From Amycolatopsis sp. A133 (GTDB taxonomy: Bacteria; Actinomycetota; Actinomycetes; Mycobacteriales; Pseudonocardiaceae), in contig NZ_JAVHJU010000004.1 of NCBI RefSeq assembly GCF_031082405.1, positions 186,001 through 250,000 of the forward strand: a DNA stretch of 64,000 nt, written 5' to 3'. Under the pieces are notes generated by a model. It saw only the letters and a program-made list of their open reading frames with translations. It did not search any database and was not told the DNA's origin. The stretch's first letter is position 1. Each line of letters opens with the position of its first letter. The position numbers and the translations under genes are program-made. This document shows, in pieces, positions 40,848 through 49,430 of this stretch.

Positions 40848-42132
40848 CGTCCGGTTCGGCGCAGACCGTCCGGTTGCGGCCACCCGCCTTCGCCCGCAGC
40901 AACGCCTGTTCCGCGGCCAGCAGCGCGTCCGCGAGCACGCCGCCGGCCGCACAGTCCGCCACGCCGATCGACACCGTCACGCCGACGAACTGCGGGCCGT
41001 CCCCCGAGTCCTTCAGCGCCACCAGCGTCGAAGCGATCCGCAGGCGGATCCGCTCGGCGATCGCCATCGCGTCGAAGCGGCCGGTGCCGGGCAGCAGCAC
41101 CGCGAACTCCTCGCCGCCGGAGCGGCCCACGAGGTCGGCGGCCCGGACCTCGTCGCGCAGGGCGCCGGCGACCGCGCGCAGGACAGCGTCGCCGATGCGG
41201 ACGCCGTAGCGGTCGTTGAGCAGGCGGAAGCGGTCGAGGTCGAGCAGCAGCACGGCCGGGCCGGGGCCGTGCCCGCCGAGCCGGTCCAGGCGGGCTTCGG
41301 CGGCGCCGCGCCACGACGAGGCGGTCAGCACGCCGGTGCCGGGATCGAGGGTGACGTGGTCGCGGCGGCCACCGCCCGGCCCGCCGCGGTGCAGCACGAC
41401 GGTGGCGCCGGCCAGCAGCGGCACCAGCAGCGGCGCGGCTCCGGCGGCCCAGGCCAGCGGCAGGCCGAACGCCGTCATCGCGGCGTCGAAGGCGTGCCCC
41501 GGCGCGGCTTCGCGCGGACGGCGGGGCCCGTCGGCGCCGGTGACGAGCGCGGCGTTCACCGCGAGGAACACCAGCCCGGCGACGGTGAGCAGGAGGACGG
41601 TCCGGGTGTCGAGGGCCTCGCCCAGCGGCCGGATGCCGGTCGCGGTGAGGAAGGCGCCGGCGACAAGACCGGCCAGCGCCGTCGCCGCGGCGCCGAACAC
41701 CTGCCGGTACACCGGTCTTCTGCGGACCCGGAACCACTGGTGCAGCGCGGAGAGCACGACCAGCGCGACGGCGAGACCGGGCCGGAGCACGAGCACCCCG
41801 GCGAAGATCCACGGCGTGTCGACGCCGGGCCCCAGCAGGGTGTCCTCGCGGTGCCGCTCGACCGGGCGCGCGAGCTCCGCCGACCCCAGCATCCCGGCCG
41901 CGAGCAGCGCGAACGGCACCAGCATCGACGCGAGCGGCGGGAACCGGACGGCGGCGAGCACAACGGCGGCGACGGCGAGCGTGTCGACCCCGACGAGGTA
42001 GCAGACCTGGCCGCGGCGCGGCAGCCGCCACAGCGCCCACCGCCGCAGGGCCCAGCGCCGCAGGACGAGGGCGGGCAGGAACCGGCCCGGGCGGCGTTCC
42101 CCGCCGGCGGCGACCGTGGAATCCCCCACCAT
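40834..42132 (-). CDS. Membrane-bound diguanylate cyclase (GGDEF domain)
   Basis: A 432-residue protein with about seven N-terminal membrane helices (residues 45-255) and a C-terminal GGDEF domain. The active-site motif is SGGEEF, and an RxxD inhibitory site (RAAD) lies five residues before it, so the enzyme should be active and product-inhibited. It makes cyclic di-GMP, which in actinomycetes controls development. Start ATG 42132. The signal sensed by the membrane part is unknown. Confidence 0.88.
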   Translation of the reverse strand: MVGDSTVAAGGERRPGRFLPALVLRRWALRRWALWRLPRRGQVCYLVGVDTLAVAAVVLAAVRFPPLASMLVPFALLAAGMLGSAELARPVERHREDTLLGPGVDTPWIFAGVLVLRPGLAVALVVLSALHQWFRVRRRPVYRQVFGAAATALAGLVAGAFLTATGIRPLGEALDTRTVLLLTVAGLVFLAVNAALVTGADGPRRPREAAPGHAFDAAMTAFGLPLAWAAGAAPLLVPLLAGATVVLHRGGPGGGRRDHVTLDPGTGVLTASSWRGAAEARLDRLGGHGPGPAVLLLDLDRFRLLNDRYGVRIGDAVLRAVAGALRDEVRAADLVGRSGGEEFAVLLPGTGRFDAMAIAERIRLRIASTLVALKDSGDGPQFVGVTVSIGVADCAAGGVLADALLAAEQALLRAKAGGRNRTVCAEPDVSSS

Positions 42133-42237
42133 TTCGGCAAAGTAGCCGGAATGCGGGCCCGTGTCGATCCGCCTTCAGGGGAATTTCACATCGCCGGCCT
42201 CGAAGATCCCGTGGGTCATTTTCCCACCGACGGAGGG

Positions 42238-42267
42238 TTGACACGCAACATTGGTCTAGTCCACTGT
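42238..42267 (+). promoter_or_regulatory. Chitinase promoter with a DasR-type (dre) operator
   Basis: A consensus TTGACA (42238-42243) precedes CACTGT (42262-42267) with an 18-base spacer. ATTGGTCTAGTCCACT (42250-42265) closely matches the dre consensus ACTGGTCTAGACCAGT bound by DasR, which releases DNA in response to glucosamine phosphate. This predicts induction of the chitinase by chitin breakdown products. Confidence 0.7.
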
Positions 42268-42350
42268 GTGGTGGCACACAGCACTCCTCCCGGGATGATC
42301 CCGCCGCCTCAAACCGGAGGTGCTCCACCCTGCGCGTTTGGAGGACCCCC

Positions 42351-43310
42351 ATGAAATCGATGCGCCGTCTGGTCACCCTCGCGGTCGCGGCTTCGGCCGC
42401 GATGGCGACGGCAGTCGGTCTCGCCCCGCAGGCCATGGCCGCGGTGGACCCCGTGCTCGCCTCCCCGTACCTGTACCAGTGGGGCGGCCAGACCAGCCCG
42501 ACCGCCGCGATGTCGGCGACCGGCGTGAAAGCGTTTACCCTCGCGTTCGTGCTGTCCGACGGCACCTGCATCCCGAAGTGGGACGGCAGCCGCTCGCTGA
42601 CCGGCTCGGACAAGACGATGATCCAGAACATCCGCAACGCGGGCGGGGACGTGATCCCCTCCTTCGGCGGCTGGTCCGGCACCAAGCTGGGCTCGAAGTG
42701 CACGTCGGCCTCGGCGCTGGCCGGTGCCTACCAGAAGGTGATCGACGCCTACGCGCTCAAGGCGATCGACCTCGACATCGAAAACACCGACGAGTTCCAG
42801 AACGCGACGGTGCAGGACCGCATCCTCAACGCGGTGAAGCTGACCAAGCAGGCCAACCCGAACCTGAAGGTCGTCATCACCATCGGCACCACCACGACCG
42901 GCCCCGACACCTGGGGCAAGCGCCTGATCAACCAGGCCAAGGCGATCGGCGCGGGCGTCGACGTCTGGTCGGTCATGCCGTTCGACTTCTCCAGCGGCGG
43001 CGACATGGCCGCCCTGACCAAGTCCGCGGTCGACGGGCTGAAGAACCAGCTCAAGACCACGTTCGGCTGGAGCGACGACACCGCCTACCGGCACAGCGGC
43101 CTCTCCTCGATGAACGGCAAGACCGACAACGCGGGCGAGACCGTCACGGTGGCGAACTTCAACTCCATCCGCGGCTACGCGGCGAGCCACCACCTGGCCC
43201 GCCTCACGTTCTGGGCCACCAACCGCGACTGCAGCGGTGGCGGCGAGTGCAGCGGCATCACCCAGGACAAGTACGCATTCACCAAGATCGTCGCCGGCTA
43301 CACCGGCTGA
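42351..43310 (+). CDS. Secreted GH18 chitinase
   Basis: A 319-residue glycoside hydrolase family 18 enzyme with a signal peptide ending LAPQAMA. The catalytic DxxDxDxE motif is in AIDLDIENTD (Asp140, Asp142, catalytic Glu144). Substrate-site elements SFGGWSG and VWSVMPFDFSSGG are typical. It lacks a chitin-binding module, so it is a bare catalytic domain of the bacterial ChiC/ChiD-like type. It releases N-acetylglucosamine oligomers from chitin. The promoter carries a DasR box and a strong terminator follows. Confidence 0.92.
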   Translation: MKSMRRLVTLAVAASAAMATAVGLAPQAMAAVDPVLASPYLYQWGGQTSPTAAMSATGVKAFTLAFVLSDGTCIPKWDGSRSLTGSDKTMIQNIRNAGGDVIPSFGGWSGTKLGSKCTSASALAGAYQKVIDAYALKAIDLDIENTDEFQNATVQDRILNAVKLTKQANPNLKVVITIGTTTTGPDTWGKRLINQAKAIGAGVDVWSVMPFDFSSGGDMAALTKSAVDGLKNQLKTTFGWSDDTAYRHSGLSSMNGKTDNAGETVTVANFNSIRGYAASHHLARLTFWATNRDCSGGGECSGITQDKYAFTKIVAGYTG

Positions 43311-43339
43311 CGCACCGGACCCGTAGTGGGGCTGTCGGG

Positions 43340-43375
43340 GGCCCTCTCACCGGCATCGGGGTCGGTGAGGGGGCC
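43340..43375. terminator. Strong bidirectional terminator hairpin after the chitinase
   Basis: GGCCCTCTCACCG (43340-43352) and CGGTGAGGGGGCC (43363-43375) form a 13-base stem with one G-U-type mismatch and a 10-base loop. It lies between convergent genes, with both stops just outside it. Confidence 0.75.
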
Positions 43376-43383
43376 TTCGCGGG

Positions 43384-43878
43384 TCAGCGCCGCCAGCCAC
43401 CGCAGTAGTACGGGTAGCACCCGTAGTGGCTCCACCGCGGGTCCCTTGTGGACGGCGGGGCGCTCGGCTTCGCCGTGGTGGCCGGGGGCGGCAGTTCGAC
43501 CGTCACCGTCGGGGTGGGGGTCGGCGTCCGGCGCGCGTGCATCACCGCCGGCGACGGCGTGGTCGTCTCGGTCGGAACGGCCAGGGCGGTCGACGACGCC
43601 GGGGCCGCGGTGGCCGGCTGCAGCTGCGGGAACTGCGTGGAACCGGGCACCGGATCCGGCCGCGTCGCCAGCACGAGCACCAGCCCGCCCAGCACGACGA
43701 TCACCGCCGAGGCCAGCGCCAGCCGCGCCGCCCCGCTCGGCCCGGGTTCGGGCGCACGGTCCCGGCGCGCCGCCAGCTCGGCCGCCCGCGAGCCGGGTTT
43801 GCGCGGCCGCGCCCCCGTCTGCTGCAGCAGTTCGTCGACCGTGACCCGGTCCCGCCGCCTGCGCGCACTGCGCGTCAT
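43384..43878 (-). CDS. Single-pass membrane protein with Pro/Thr-rich outer region
   Basis: A 164-residue protein: a basic cytoplasmic part (RSARRRRDRVTVDELLQQTG), one membrane helix (residues about 50-70, LALASAVIVVLGGLVLVLA) and an extracytoplasmic Thr/Pro-rich stalk ending in HYGCYPYYCGGW with two cysteines. The domain type is not recognised. The VTVDELLQQTG start resembles other actinomycete membrane proteins of unknown role. Start ATG 43878. Confidence 0.65.
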   Translation of the reverse strand: MTRSARRRRDRVTVDELLQQTGARPRKPGSRAAELAARRDRAPEPGPSGAARLALASAVIVVLGGLVLVLATRPDPVPGSTQFPQLQPATAAPASSTALAVPTETTTPSPAVMHARRTPTPTPTVTVELPPPATTAKPSAPPSTRDPRWSHYGCYPYYCGGWRR

Positions 43879-44032
43879 GCACGACCTCCACCCGTACCCC
43901 CGCCGCCGCGCTCGCCCGCGGCCGCCTGATCCCGGTGGATAGTAGAAACCCGTGCAGCAAATGTAAACGCGCTGATCGCCGCGCTCCCGTTACCGTTTCG
44001 AGACAACCGGATCGGTTCGGTGGCCGTAGTCG

Positions 44033-45814
44033 TCAACGAGCCGCGAACCGCCGCCACAGCCCGGCCACCCGCCGGGTCACCGGCGCGAACTCCGGCAGCT
44101 TGAACAACGCCAGCAACCCGAACGGCACGGCCATCCCGAGCAGTCCCTGCACCGGCAGTTTCACCCACGCCGCGGGGATCGCCCCCAGCGACGCGGGCAC
44201 GGCGTGCCCGGCGAGCACCGCCGCGACCACGCCGAGCCCGCTCACCGAGAGGGTGATCAGGCCGACCCGCAGCGACCGCTTGCTGCGCAGGTGCCCGAGC
44301 CGGACCCACAGCCAGACCTGGCCGAGGACGGCCCCGACCACGAACCCGGCGCCGTTGACGAGCATCACGCCGTAGACGACGTGCTCGCCGTCGAGCAGCC
44401 CGCGGCAGAGCAGCAGCAGCGGGATCTTCACCGCCGTCATCACGAGCATGATCAGCGTGGGCGTGCGGGCGTCCTTCATCGCGTAGAACACCCGCAGCTG
44501 CAACATGACCAGCGCGAAGGGCAGCAGCCCGACCGCGGAGACGGCCAGGGTCTGGCCGAGCCGCTCGGCGTCGTCGAGGGTGCCGCGGCCCCAGGTGAAG
44601 ATCGCGATGCCGATCGGCGTGCCGACCACGGCCAGCACCGCCGAGATCGGCACGAAGAGCACCGTGGACATGCGGGAGGCGAGCGAGAGGTCCCCGACCA
44701 GCGACACCGTGTCGCCGTCGGCGGCGGCGCGGCTCATCCGCGGCATCAGCGCGGTCAGCAGCGAAACGCCGAGAATGCCGTAGGGCAGCTGGAAGAGCAG
44801 GGACGCGTAGCTGTAGGCCGTGACGCCGCCGCTGTTGCCGCCGGTCAGCACGCGGGTGGTGACGACGAACCCGACGTGGCTGACCACGACGTAGCCGAGG
44901 ATCCACGCGGCCAGGCCGCCGAACTCCTTGATCCGCGGGTCGAAGCCCCAGCGCCAGCGGAACCGGAACCCGGTGCGCAGCAACGCCGGAACGAGCACGA
45001 ACGCCTGCGCGACGATGCCGAGCGTGGTGCCGAGGCCGAGCACGAGCAGCTTCGGGTCGCCCATCCGGACCGGGTCGAGGGTCAGCTCCCCCGGCACGAG
45101 GGCGAACACGACGAGCGTGCCGGTGACGACGACGTTGTTCAGCACCGGCGCCCAGGCCGGCGGGCCGAAGACGTTCTGGGCGTTGAGGATCGCCGAAAGC
45201 AGCGCGAACAGGCCGTAGAACAGGATCTGCGGCAGCAGCAGGTACGCCAGCGCGGTGGTCAGCCCGGAGTTGGCGGTGGCGGACGATTTGTCGACGTAGA
45301 GCGCGGTGAACAGCGGCGCGATCGCCACCGCGACGGCCGTGCCGACGGTGAGCAGCACCAGCGCCATCGTGATCAGCCGCTGCGTGTAGGCGCGGCCGCC
45401 GTCCGGGTCGTCGTGGGAGCGCACCAGCAGCGGCACCACGACACTGGCCAGCACGCCGCCGAAGAGCAGCTCGAACACGATGTTGGGCAGGGTGTTCGCC
45501 ACGGTGAAGGAGTCGTTGACGATCCCGGTCCCGACCACGGCGGCGAGCAGCAGCTTCGCGACGAACCCGGTGACCCGGCTGACGGCGGAGGCGACCGCCA
45601 TCCGGCCGCTGGAGCGGGCCAGCGACGAGCCGGCACCCTCGCCGCGGCCGGCGCTGACGGGCGAGGCGGGCGGCCGCGCGACGATCTGGCCGGCGAACTC
45701 GTCGTAGGGCCGCCGCGAGACGTCGGGGTCACGGGTCGGCCAGTGCGGGCCCCGCAGGTCGCTCGGGAGGAAGACCGTCGCCTCGTCGTCCACCGGTGGT
45801 GGGTGCTCCGCCAT
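44033..45814 (-). CDS. murJ: MurJ/MviN-family lipid II flippase-like membrane protein
   Basis: A 593-residue protein of the MOP exporter superfamily with about 14 helices. MurJ hallmarks are the first-helix GRMAVASAVSRVTGFVAK, VNDSFTVANTLPNIVFELLFGG and LLPQILFYGLFALLSAILNAQ with Arg/Asn-lined helices. A cytoplasmic N-terminal extension of about 75 residues is present. There is no C-terminal pseudokinase of the mycobacterial MviN type, so this may be a paralogue of the main MurJ. It would flip peptidoglycan lipid II or a related lipid-linked precursor. Start ATG 45814. Confidence 0.88.
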   Translation of the reverse strand: MAEHPPPVDDEATVFLPSDLRGPHWPTRDPDVSRRPYDEFAGQIVARPPASPVSAGRGEGAGSSLARSSGRMAVASAVSRVTGFVAKLLLAAVVGTGIVNDSFTVANTLPNIVFELLFGGVLASVVVPLLVRSHDDPDGGRAYTQRLITMALVLLTVGTAVAVAIAPLFTALYVDKSSATANSGLTTALAYLLLPQILFYGLFALLSAILNAQNVFGPPAWAPVLNNVVVTGTLVVFALVPGELTLDPVRMGDPKLLVLGLGTTLGIVAQAFVLVPALLRTGFRFRWRWGFDPRIKEFGGLAAWILGYVVVSHVGFVVTTRVLTGGNSGGVTAYSYASLLFQLPYGILGVSLLTALMPRMSRAAADGDTVSLVGDLSLASRMSTVLFVPISAVLAVVGTPIGIAIFTWGRGTLDDAERLGQTLAVSAVGLLPFALVMLQLRVFYAMKDARTPTLIMLVMTAVKIPLLLLCRGLLDGEHVVYGVMLVNGAGFVVGAVLGQVWLWVRLGHLRSKRSLRVGLITLSVSGLGVVAAVLAGHAVPASLGAIPAAWVKLPVQGLLGMAVPFGLLALFKLPEFAPVTRRVAGLWRRFAAR

Positions 45815-45899
45815 GGGGACAAGCCTGCCAGGTCGGCGACCCGCGATAAATCGAACGCACGAGCGAAATCACGACCGTGCGTAGTGCGTGACCACCCGA

Positions 45900-46157
45900 T
45901 CAGGCGGCGACGGCCACCGCCAGCACGGCCCGCCCCGCCTCGGTCAGCTCGGCGGCCACCCGCCCCGTGGCGCCTTCGGGGGCGGGCCGGAGGTAACCGC
46001 CGTGCGCCAGCGCGTGGGCGGTCATTTGATCGCAACAGGCGAATCCATCGATGAAGAGGTCCGGCTCGCAGCTGCACGACATCTGCGCACGACCGGCGGC
46101 CACCGCCCTCAGCATGGCCATCGCGCGGTGGGTGAGCTCGACTCCTGAACCGGACAC
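45900..46157 (-). CDS. Small cysteine-rich hypothetical protein
   Basis: An 85-residue protein starting at GTG 46157 with a good GGAAGG site. It has four cysteines, two pairs in CSC and ACC around EPDLFIDGFACCDQ, and otherwise resembles a small winged-helix fold (VELTHRAMAMLRAV at the start, VAAELTEAGRAVL at the end). The cysteines might bind a metal or cluster. It lies divergent from the GlxA-type regulator across an AT-richer gap. Confidence 0.55.
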   Translation of the reverse strand: MSGSGVELTHRAMAMLRAVAAGRAQMSCSCEPDLFIDGFACCDQMTAHALAHGGYLRPAPEGATGRVAAELTEAGRAVLAVAVAA

Positions 46158-46329
46158 CGGACTGCCTTCCCCTCAGAATCACTACTAACTGTCATTCGCC
46201 CATTGGGCCGATTGTGTTACTTACGGCACTATGACGCGGGGGATGCGGCCGAGGTTCCGCTTCGAGCCTGGTCGGGCGACTGACCCGCGTACGCTGGGCT
46301 TTGCGGTCCACGGGGCGGGGGACAGCGGT

Positions 46330-47364
46330 ATGGATGTTCGGTGCACGGTGACCCGGCGAGTGCTGGTCGTCGCCTACGACGACGCGCAGATCCTCGATGT
46401 CGCGTGCTCGAGCGCGACGTTCGAAATCGCGAACGAGTACGGGGCGAACCCGCCGTACGCGGTCGAACTCGGGTCGGTGACCGGGAGGGCGGTGCGCAGC
46501 TCGTCCGGGATCGGTCTGACCGGGGGCCGGAGGCTGGCGTCGGTGACCGGCCGGATCGACACGTTGCTGGTCGTCGGCGGCCACGGCACCGAGACGGCGA
46601 TGACCGACGAAGGGCTGCTGACGCAGGTACGGCGGCTGGCTCCCCGGAGCCGGCGGATCGCCTCGGTGTGCACGGGCGCGTTCGTGCTGGCCGCGGCGGG
46701 GTTGCTCGACGGCCGCCGGGCCACCACCCACTGGGGCTACAGCGAGCTGATGGCCTCGGTGTTCCCCGCCGTCACCGTGGACCCCGCCCCCCTCTACGTG
46801 CGCGACGGCAACGTCTACACCTCCGCCGGTGTCACGAGTGCGCTGGACCTCGCGCTGGCGCTGGTCGAGGACGACCACGGTCCCACGCTGGCCCGGGAGG
46901 TCGCCCGGGAGATGGTCGCCTACCTGCACCGGCCCGCCGATCAAGCGCAGATCAGCACGTTCCTGGCCCCGCCGCCGGGCGACCGGGTCGTGCGCGACCT
47001 GACCGGCTACATCGCCACCCACCTCGCCGAAGACCTCAGCCCGCCCGCGCTGGCGGCCCGCGCCGGGATCAGCACCCGGCACCTCGCCCGGCTGTTCACG
47101 AGCCAATGGGGGGTCACGCCGGCGCGGGCGGTCCGGGTGGCGCGGACCGAAGCGGCCGCCCACCTGGTGCGCGGTAGCGAACTGTCGCTGGTCGCGATCG
47201 CCCGGCGCTGCGGGTTCCGGTCGGCGGAGACGTTGCGGCAGGCGTTCCTGAGCCACTACGGGATGACCGGAGACACGATTCGCAGGATGGTGGACATGCC
47301 GCCACCGCTGGGCAAGGAGGATCCGAAGACTCTCCGGCGTGAGGGGCGGACCCGCGAGCCGTAG
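46330..47364 (+). CDS. GlxA-family AraC-type transcriptional regulator
   Basis: A 344-residue regulator with an N-terminal DJ-1/PfpI-like (class I amidotransferase-like) domain, including the nucleophile-elbow sequence SVCTGAFVLAAAGLL, and a C-terminal AraC double helix-turn-helix (ISTRHLARLFTSQWGVTPARAV, then IARRCGFRSAETLRQAFLSHYG). ATG 46330 follows GGGGGA; an upstream in-frame ATG at 46231 is possible but has no site. Family members respond to amino-acid-derived or nitrogen compounds. Confidence 0.87.
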   Translation: MDVRCTVTRRVLVVAYDDAQILDVACSSATFEIANEYGANPPYAVELGSVTGRAVRSSSGIGLTGGRRLASVTGRIDTLLVVGGHGTETAMTDEGLLTQVRRLAPRSRRIASVCTGAFVLAAAGLLDGRRATTHWGYSELMASVFPAVTVDPAPLYVRDGNVYTSAGVTSALDLALALVEDDHGPTLAREVAREMVAYLHRPADQAQISTFLAPPPGDRVVRDLTGYIATHLAEDLSPPALAARAGISTRHLARLFTSQWGVTPARAVRVARTEAAAHLVRGSELSLVAIARRCGFRSAETLRQAFLSHYGMTGDTIRRMVDMPPPLGKEDPKTLRREGRTREP

Positions 47365-47420
47365 GTCCTCGTCCGGGCTTTCGCGGGCCACGCCCACCGA
47401 ACCGGAGAACGGAGACCACC

Positions 47421-47849
47421 ATGCACCGCTTCTTCACCAAGGCTTCCCTCGCCGTGGCGGGTGCCGCAGCACTCGTCGCCGCGGCGGCGCCGGCCACGGC
47501 GAACGCCGCCACCGCACCGGTGCTGTACGTGGAGGCCGCGGGACTGGCCGACTGCCCCGCCGGCTCCGTGTGTCTGTGGCAGCACATCAACTACACCGGA
47601 TTCATGGCCGGTTGGCGAGCCGGTACCTACACCCCCGACTTCCGGACCATCAAGTGTTCGGGGTGCAGCGGGGGCGACTTCAACGACGACGCCAGCTCCT
47701 GGGCCAACTTCACCGGCCAGAAGTACTGCGTCTCCGCGGGCATCAACGGCGGCGACCCGGACAACACCATGCCTGCCCCGAGCAACGGGCCCTTCACCCC
47801 CGACTGGAACGACCGGGCTTCGTCGATCGGCTTCATCGGTTGCCCGTAG
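47421..47849 (+). CDS. Secreted peptidase inhibitor family I36-like protein
   Basis: A 142-residue protein with a Sec signal ending ATANA and a mature beta-gamma-crystallin-type domain of the I36 class: CPAGSVCLWQHINYTGFMAGW, six cysteines, ending PDWNDRASSIGFIGCP. Streptomyces I36 proteins inhibit metalloproteases; inhibition here is by family only. GGAGA precedes ATG 47421. It is related to the protein at 30994-31410. Confidence 0.82.
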   Translation: MHRFFTKASLAVAGAAALVAAAAPATANAATAPVLYVEAAGLADCPAGSVCLWQHINYTGFMAGWRAGTYTPDFRTIKCSGCSGGDFNDDASSWANFTGQKYCVSAGINGGDPDNTMPAPSNGPFTPDWNDRASSIGFIGCP

Positions 47850-47904
47850 TCCCGGGCGGCGCGAACAAGCCGGTCCTCGGCGGCAGCTCGTCGTCGGCGT
47901 GCTG

Positions 47905-47940
47905 GCCGCCCAGGTGATCGACGCGCGTCACCTGGGCGGC
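47905..47940. terminator. Perfect 13-bp terminator stem between convergent genes
   Basis: GCCGCCCAGGTGA (47905-47917) and TCACCTGGGCGGC (47928-47940) pair perfectly around a 10-base loop, directly after the TetR stop and 55 bases after the I36 stop. It should act in both directions. Confidence 0.8.
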
Positions 47941-48540
47941 TCACCCGGCCAGCCGCAGCTCCAGCGTCCGGGCCCACTCCCGCACGATCTGGCGCCGCCG
48001 CCGGGTGTCGTCCGTCAGGAGGTTCGCCAGCCCGAGCCCGCGGGCCAGGTCCAACGTCGCCTGGACCAGTTCCCGCACCCCGGGCCGGGACTCGTCGACG
48101 CCGAGCAGCTCCACCGTCACCCGGTGCGCCTCGCGCCCGACCCGGGCCTCCAGCGGCACCAGCACGTCACGCAGGGCTTCGTCGGTCGCCGCGACCGACC
48201 ACAGCTGCAACGCCGCGCGGAACAGCGGTCCCGTGTACAGGTTCAGCACCATCTCCACAACGCGCTCGATGCGCGACGCCCCGCTCGGCAGGCCGGCGGC
48301 CTGGGCCCGCAGCTCCTCGATCTGGGCCTCCCCGAGCAGGTCGACCGCCGCCACCACGAGGTCCTCGCGCGCCGGGAAGTGGTGCTGCGCCGCGCCGCGG
48401 GAGACGCCGGCGCGCTCGGCGATCCCGGCCACCGTCACGCCGTGCCAGCCGCGCTCGCCGAAGCTGTCGAGCGCGGCCTCGATCAGCCGCCGCCGCGTCG
48501 TGCGGCTGCGCTCCTGCTGGGGTTCGCGGACGCCGGTCAA
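47941..48540 (-). CDS. TetR-family regulator coupled to the SDR gene
   Basis: A 199-residue TetR protein. The HTH lies at residues 10-55 (TTRRRLIEAALDSFGERGWHGVTVAGIAERAGVSRGAAQHHFPAR), with an all-helical ligand domain after it. Its TTG start at 48540 overlaps the SDR stop (TTGA). A perfect 18-base palindrome stands before the SDR, so this protein probably represses its own SDR-TetR operon and perhaps the adjoining acyl-CoA operon. Confidence 0.87.
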   Translation of the reverse strand: MTGVREPQQERSRTTRRRLIEAALDSFGERGWHGVTVAGIAERAGVSRGAAQHHFPAREDLVVAAVDLLGEAQIEELRAQAAGLPSGASRIERVVEMVLNLYTGPLFRAALQLWSVAATDEALRDVLVPLEARVGREAHRVTVELLGVDESRPGVRELVQATLDLARGLGLANLLTDDTRRRRQIVREWARTLELRLAG

Positions 48541-49373
48541 GCCGGTTCCACCCAGAAGTCGAGCTGGAGATCTTCTTCCGCGGTGCCGCCGACGCGGTAC
48601 TTCGAGAAATCCGTGACACCGGAAGCGCGCAGCACCTCGTCGTCGAGGAAGAAGTTCCCGGTTGCCTCGCCGCTCGGTTTGGTGAGGATCGCGTACGCCG
48701 CGTCGGCCATGATCTCCGGCGTCCGGCTGCGGTCGGCCAGCTCGGCGCCGACGACGTTGCGGATCGCCGCCGTGTTGATGGTCGTGCGCGGCCAGAGGGA
48801 GTTGACCGCGACGCCGTCGGCGCGCAGCTCCGCCGCGAGCCCCACCGTCACCAGGCTCATCGAGTACTTGGCGATGCTGTAGGCGAGGTGCCCGGCGGTG
48901 AACCACTTCTCGTCGAGGCTGATCGGCGGCGACAGCGTCAGGATGTGCGGGTTCGCCGCCCGGCGCAGGTGCGGAATGGCCAGTTTGGACAGCAGGAACG
49001 TGCCGCGCGCGTTGATGTCCTGCATCAGGTCGTACCGCTTCATGCTGACCTGCTCGGTCGGCGTCAGGTCGATCGCGCTGGCGTTGTTCACGACGATGTC
49101 GATGCCGCCGAACTGCTCGACGGTCTTCGCCACGGCCGCGGCCACACCGTCGTCGTCGCGGACGTCGCCGAGGATCGGCAGCGCGTGCCCGCCCGCCTCC
49201 TCGATGGCCTCCGCGGCGGTGTAGATGGTCCCGGGCAGCTTCGGGTGCGGCTCGGCCGTCTTCGCCAGCAGGGCGACGTTCGCGCCGTCCTTCGCCGCCC
49301 GGACCGCGATCGCCTCACCGATGCCGCGGCTGCCACCGGACATGATGATCGTCTTGCCACCGAGATCGGACAT
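48537..49373 (-). CDS. HSDL2-like short-chain dehydrogenase/reductase
   Basis: A 278-residue SDR with cofactor motif SGGSRGIGEAIA, NNASA and the catalytic Tyr-x-x-x-Lys in AYSIAKY. The bacterial HSDL2-like type (SLDEKWFTAGHLAYS, AVNSLWPRTTINTAA) often accompanies fatty-acid or terpenoid acyl-CoA pathways. ATG 49373 follows GGAGGGA. It is coupled to the TetR gene and lies downstream of the AtuA-type operon, where it could oxidise an alcohol intermediate. Confidence 0.88.
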   Translation of the reverse strand: MSDLGGKTIIMSGGSRGIGEAIAVRAAKDGANVALLAKTAEPHPKLPGTIYTAAEAIEEAGGHALPILGDVRDDDGVAAAVAKTVEQFGGIDIVVNNASAIDLTPTEQVSMKRYDLMQDINARGTFLLSKLAIPHLRRAANPHILTLSPPISLDEKWFTAGHLAYSIAKYSMSLVTVGLAAELRADGVAVNSLWPRTTINTAAIRNVVGAELADRSRTPEIMADAAYAILTKPSGEATGNFFLDDEVLRASGVTDFSKYRVGGTAEEDLQLDFWVEPA

Positions 49374-49394
49374 GCATCCCTCCGGCGAAAGCGG

Positions 49395-49412
49395 AGCTTT
49401 CACGTGAAAGCT
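49395..49412. promoter_or_regulatory. Perfect 18-bp palindrome before the SDR-TetR operon
   Basis: AGCTTTCACGTGAAAGCT reads identically on both strands and lies 22 bases from the SDR start, in the 57-base gap after the acyl-CoA dehydrogenase stop. Its size and position suit a TetR dimer-of-dimers site, with the TetR encoded two genes on. Confidence 0.7.
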
Positions 49413-49430
49413 ACGCTTCCGGTTCTGTAG

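Noticed and set aside
44204..46054. A 616-codon plus-strand frame opposite the murJ-like gene
   Set aside because: His/Glu/Arg-rich low-complexity product that mirrors membrane-protein codons on the other strand.
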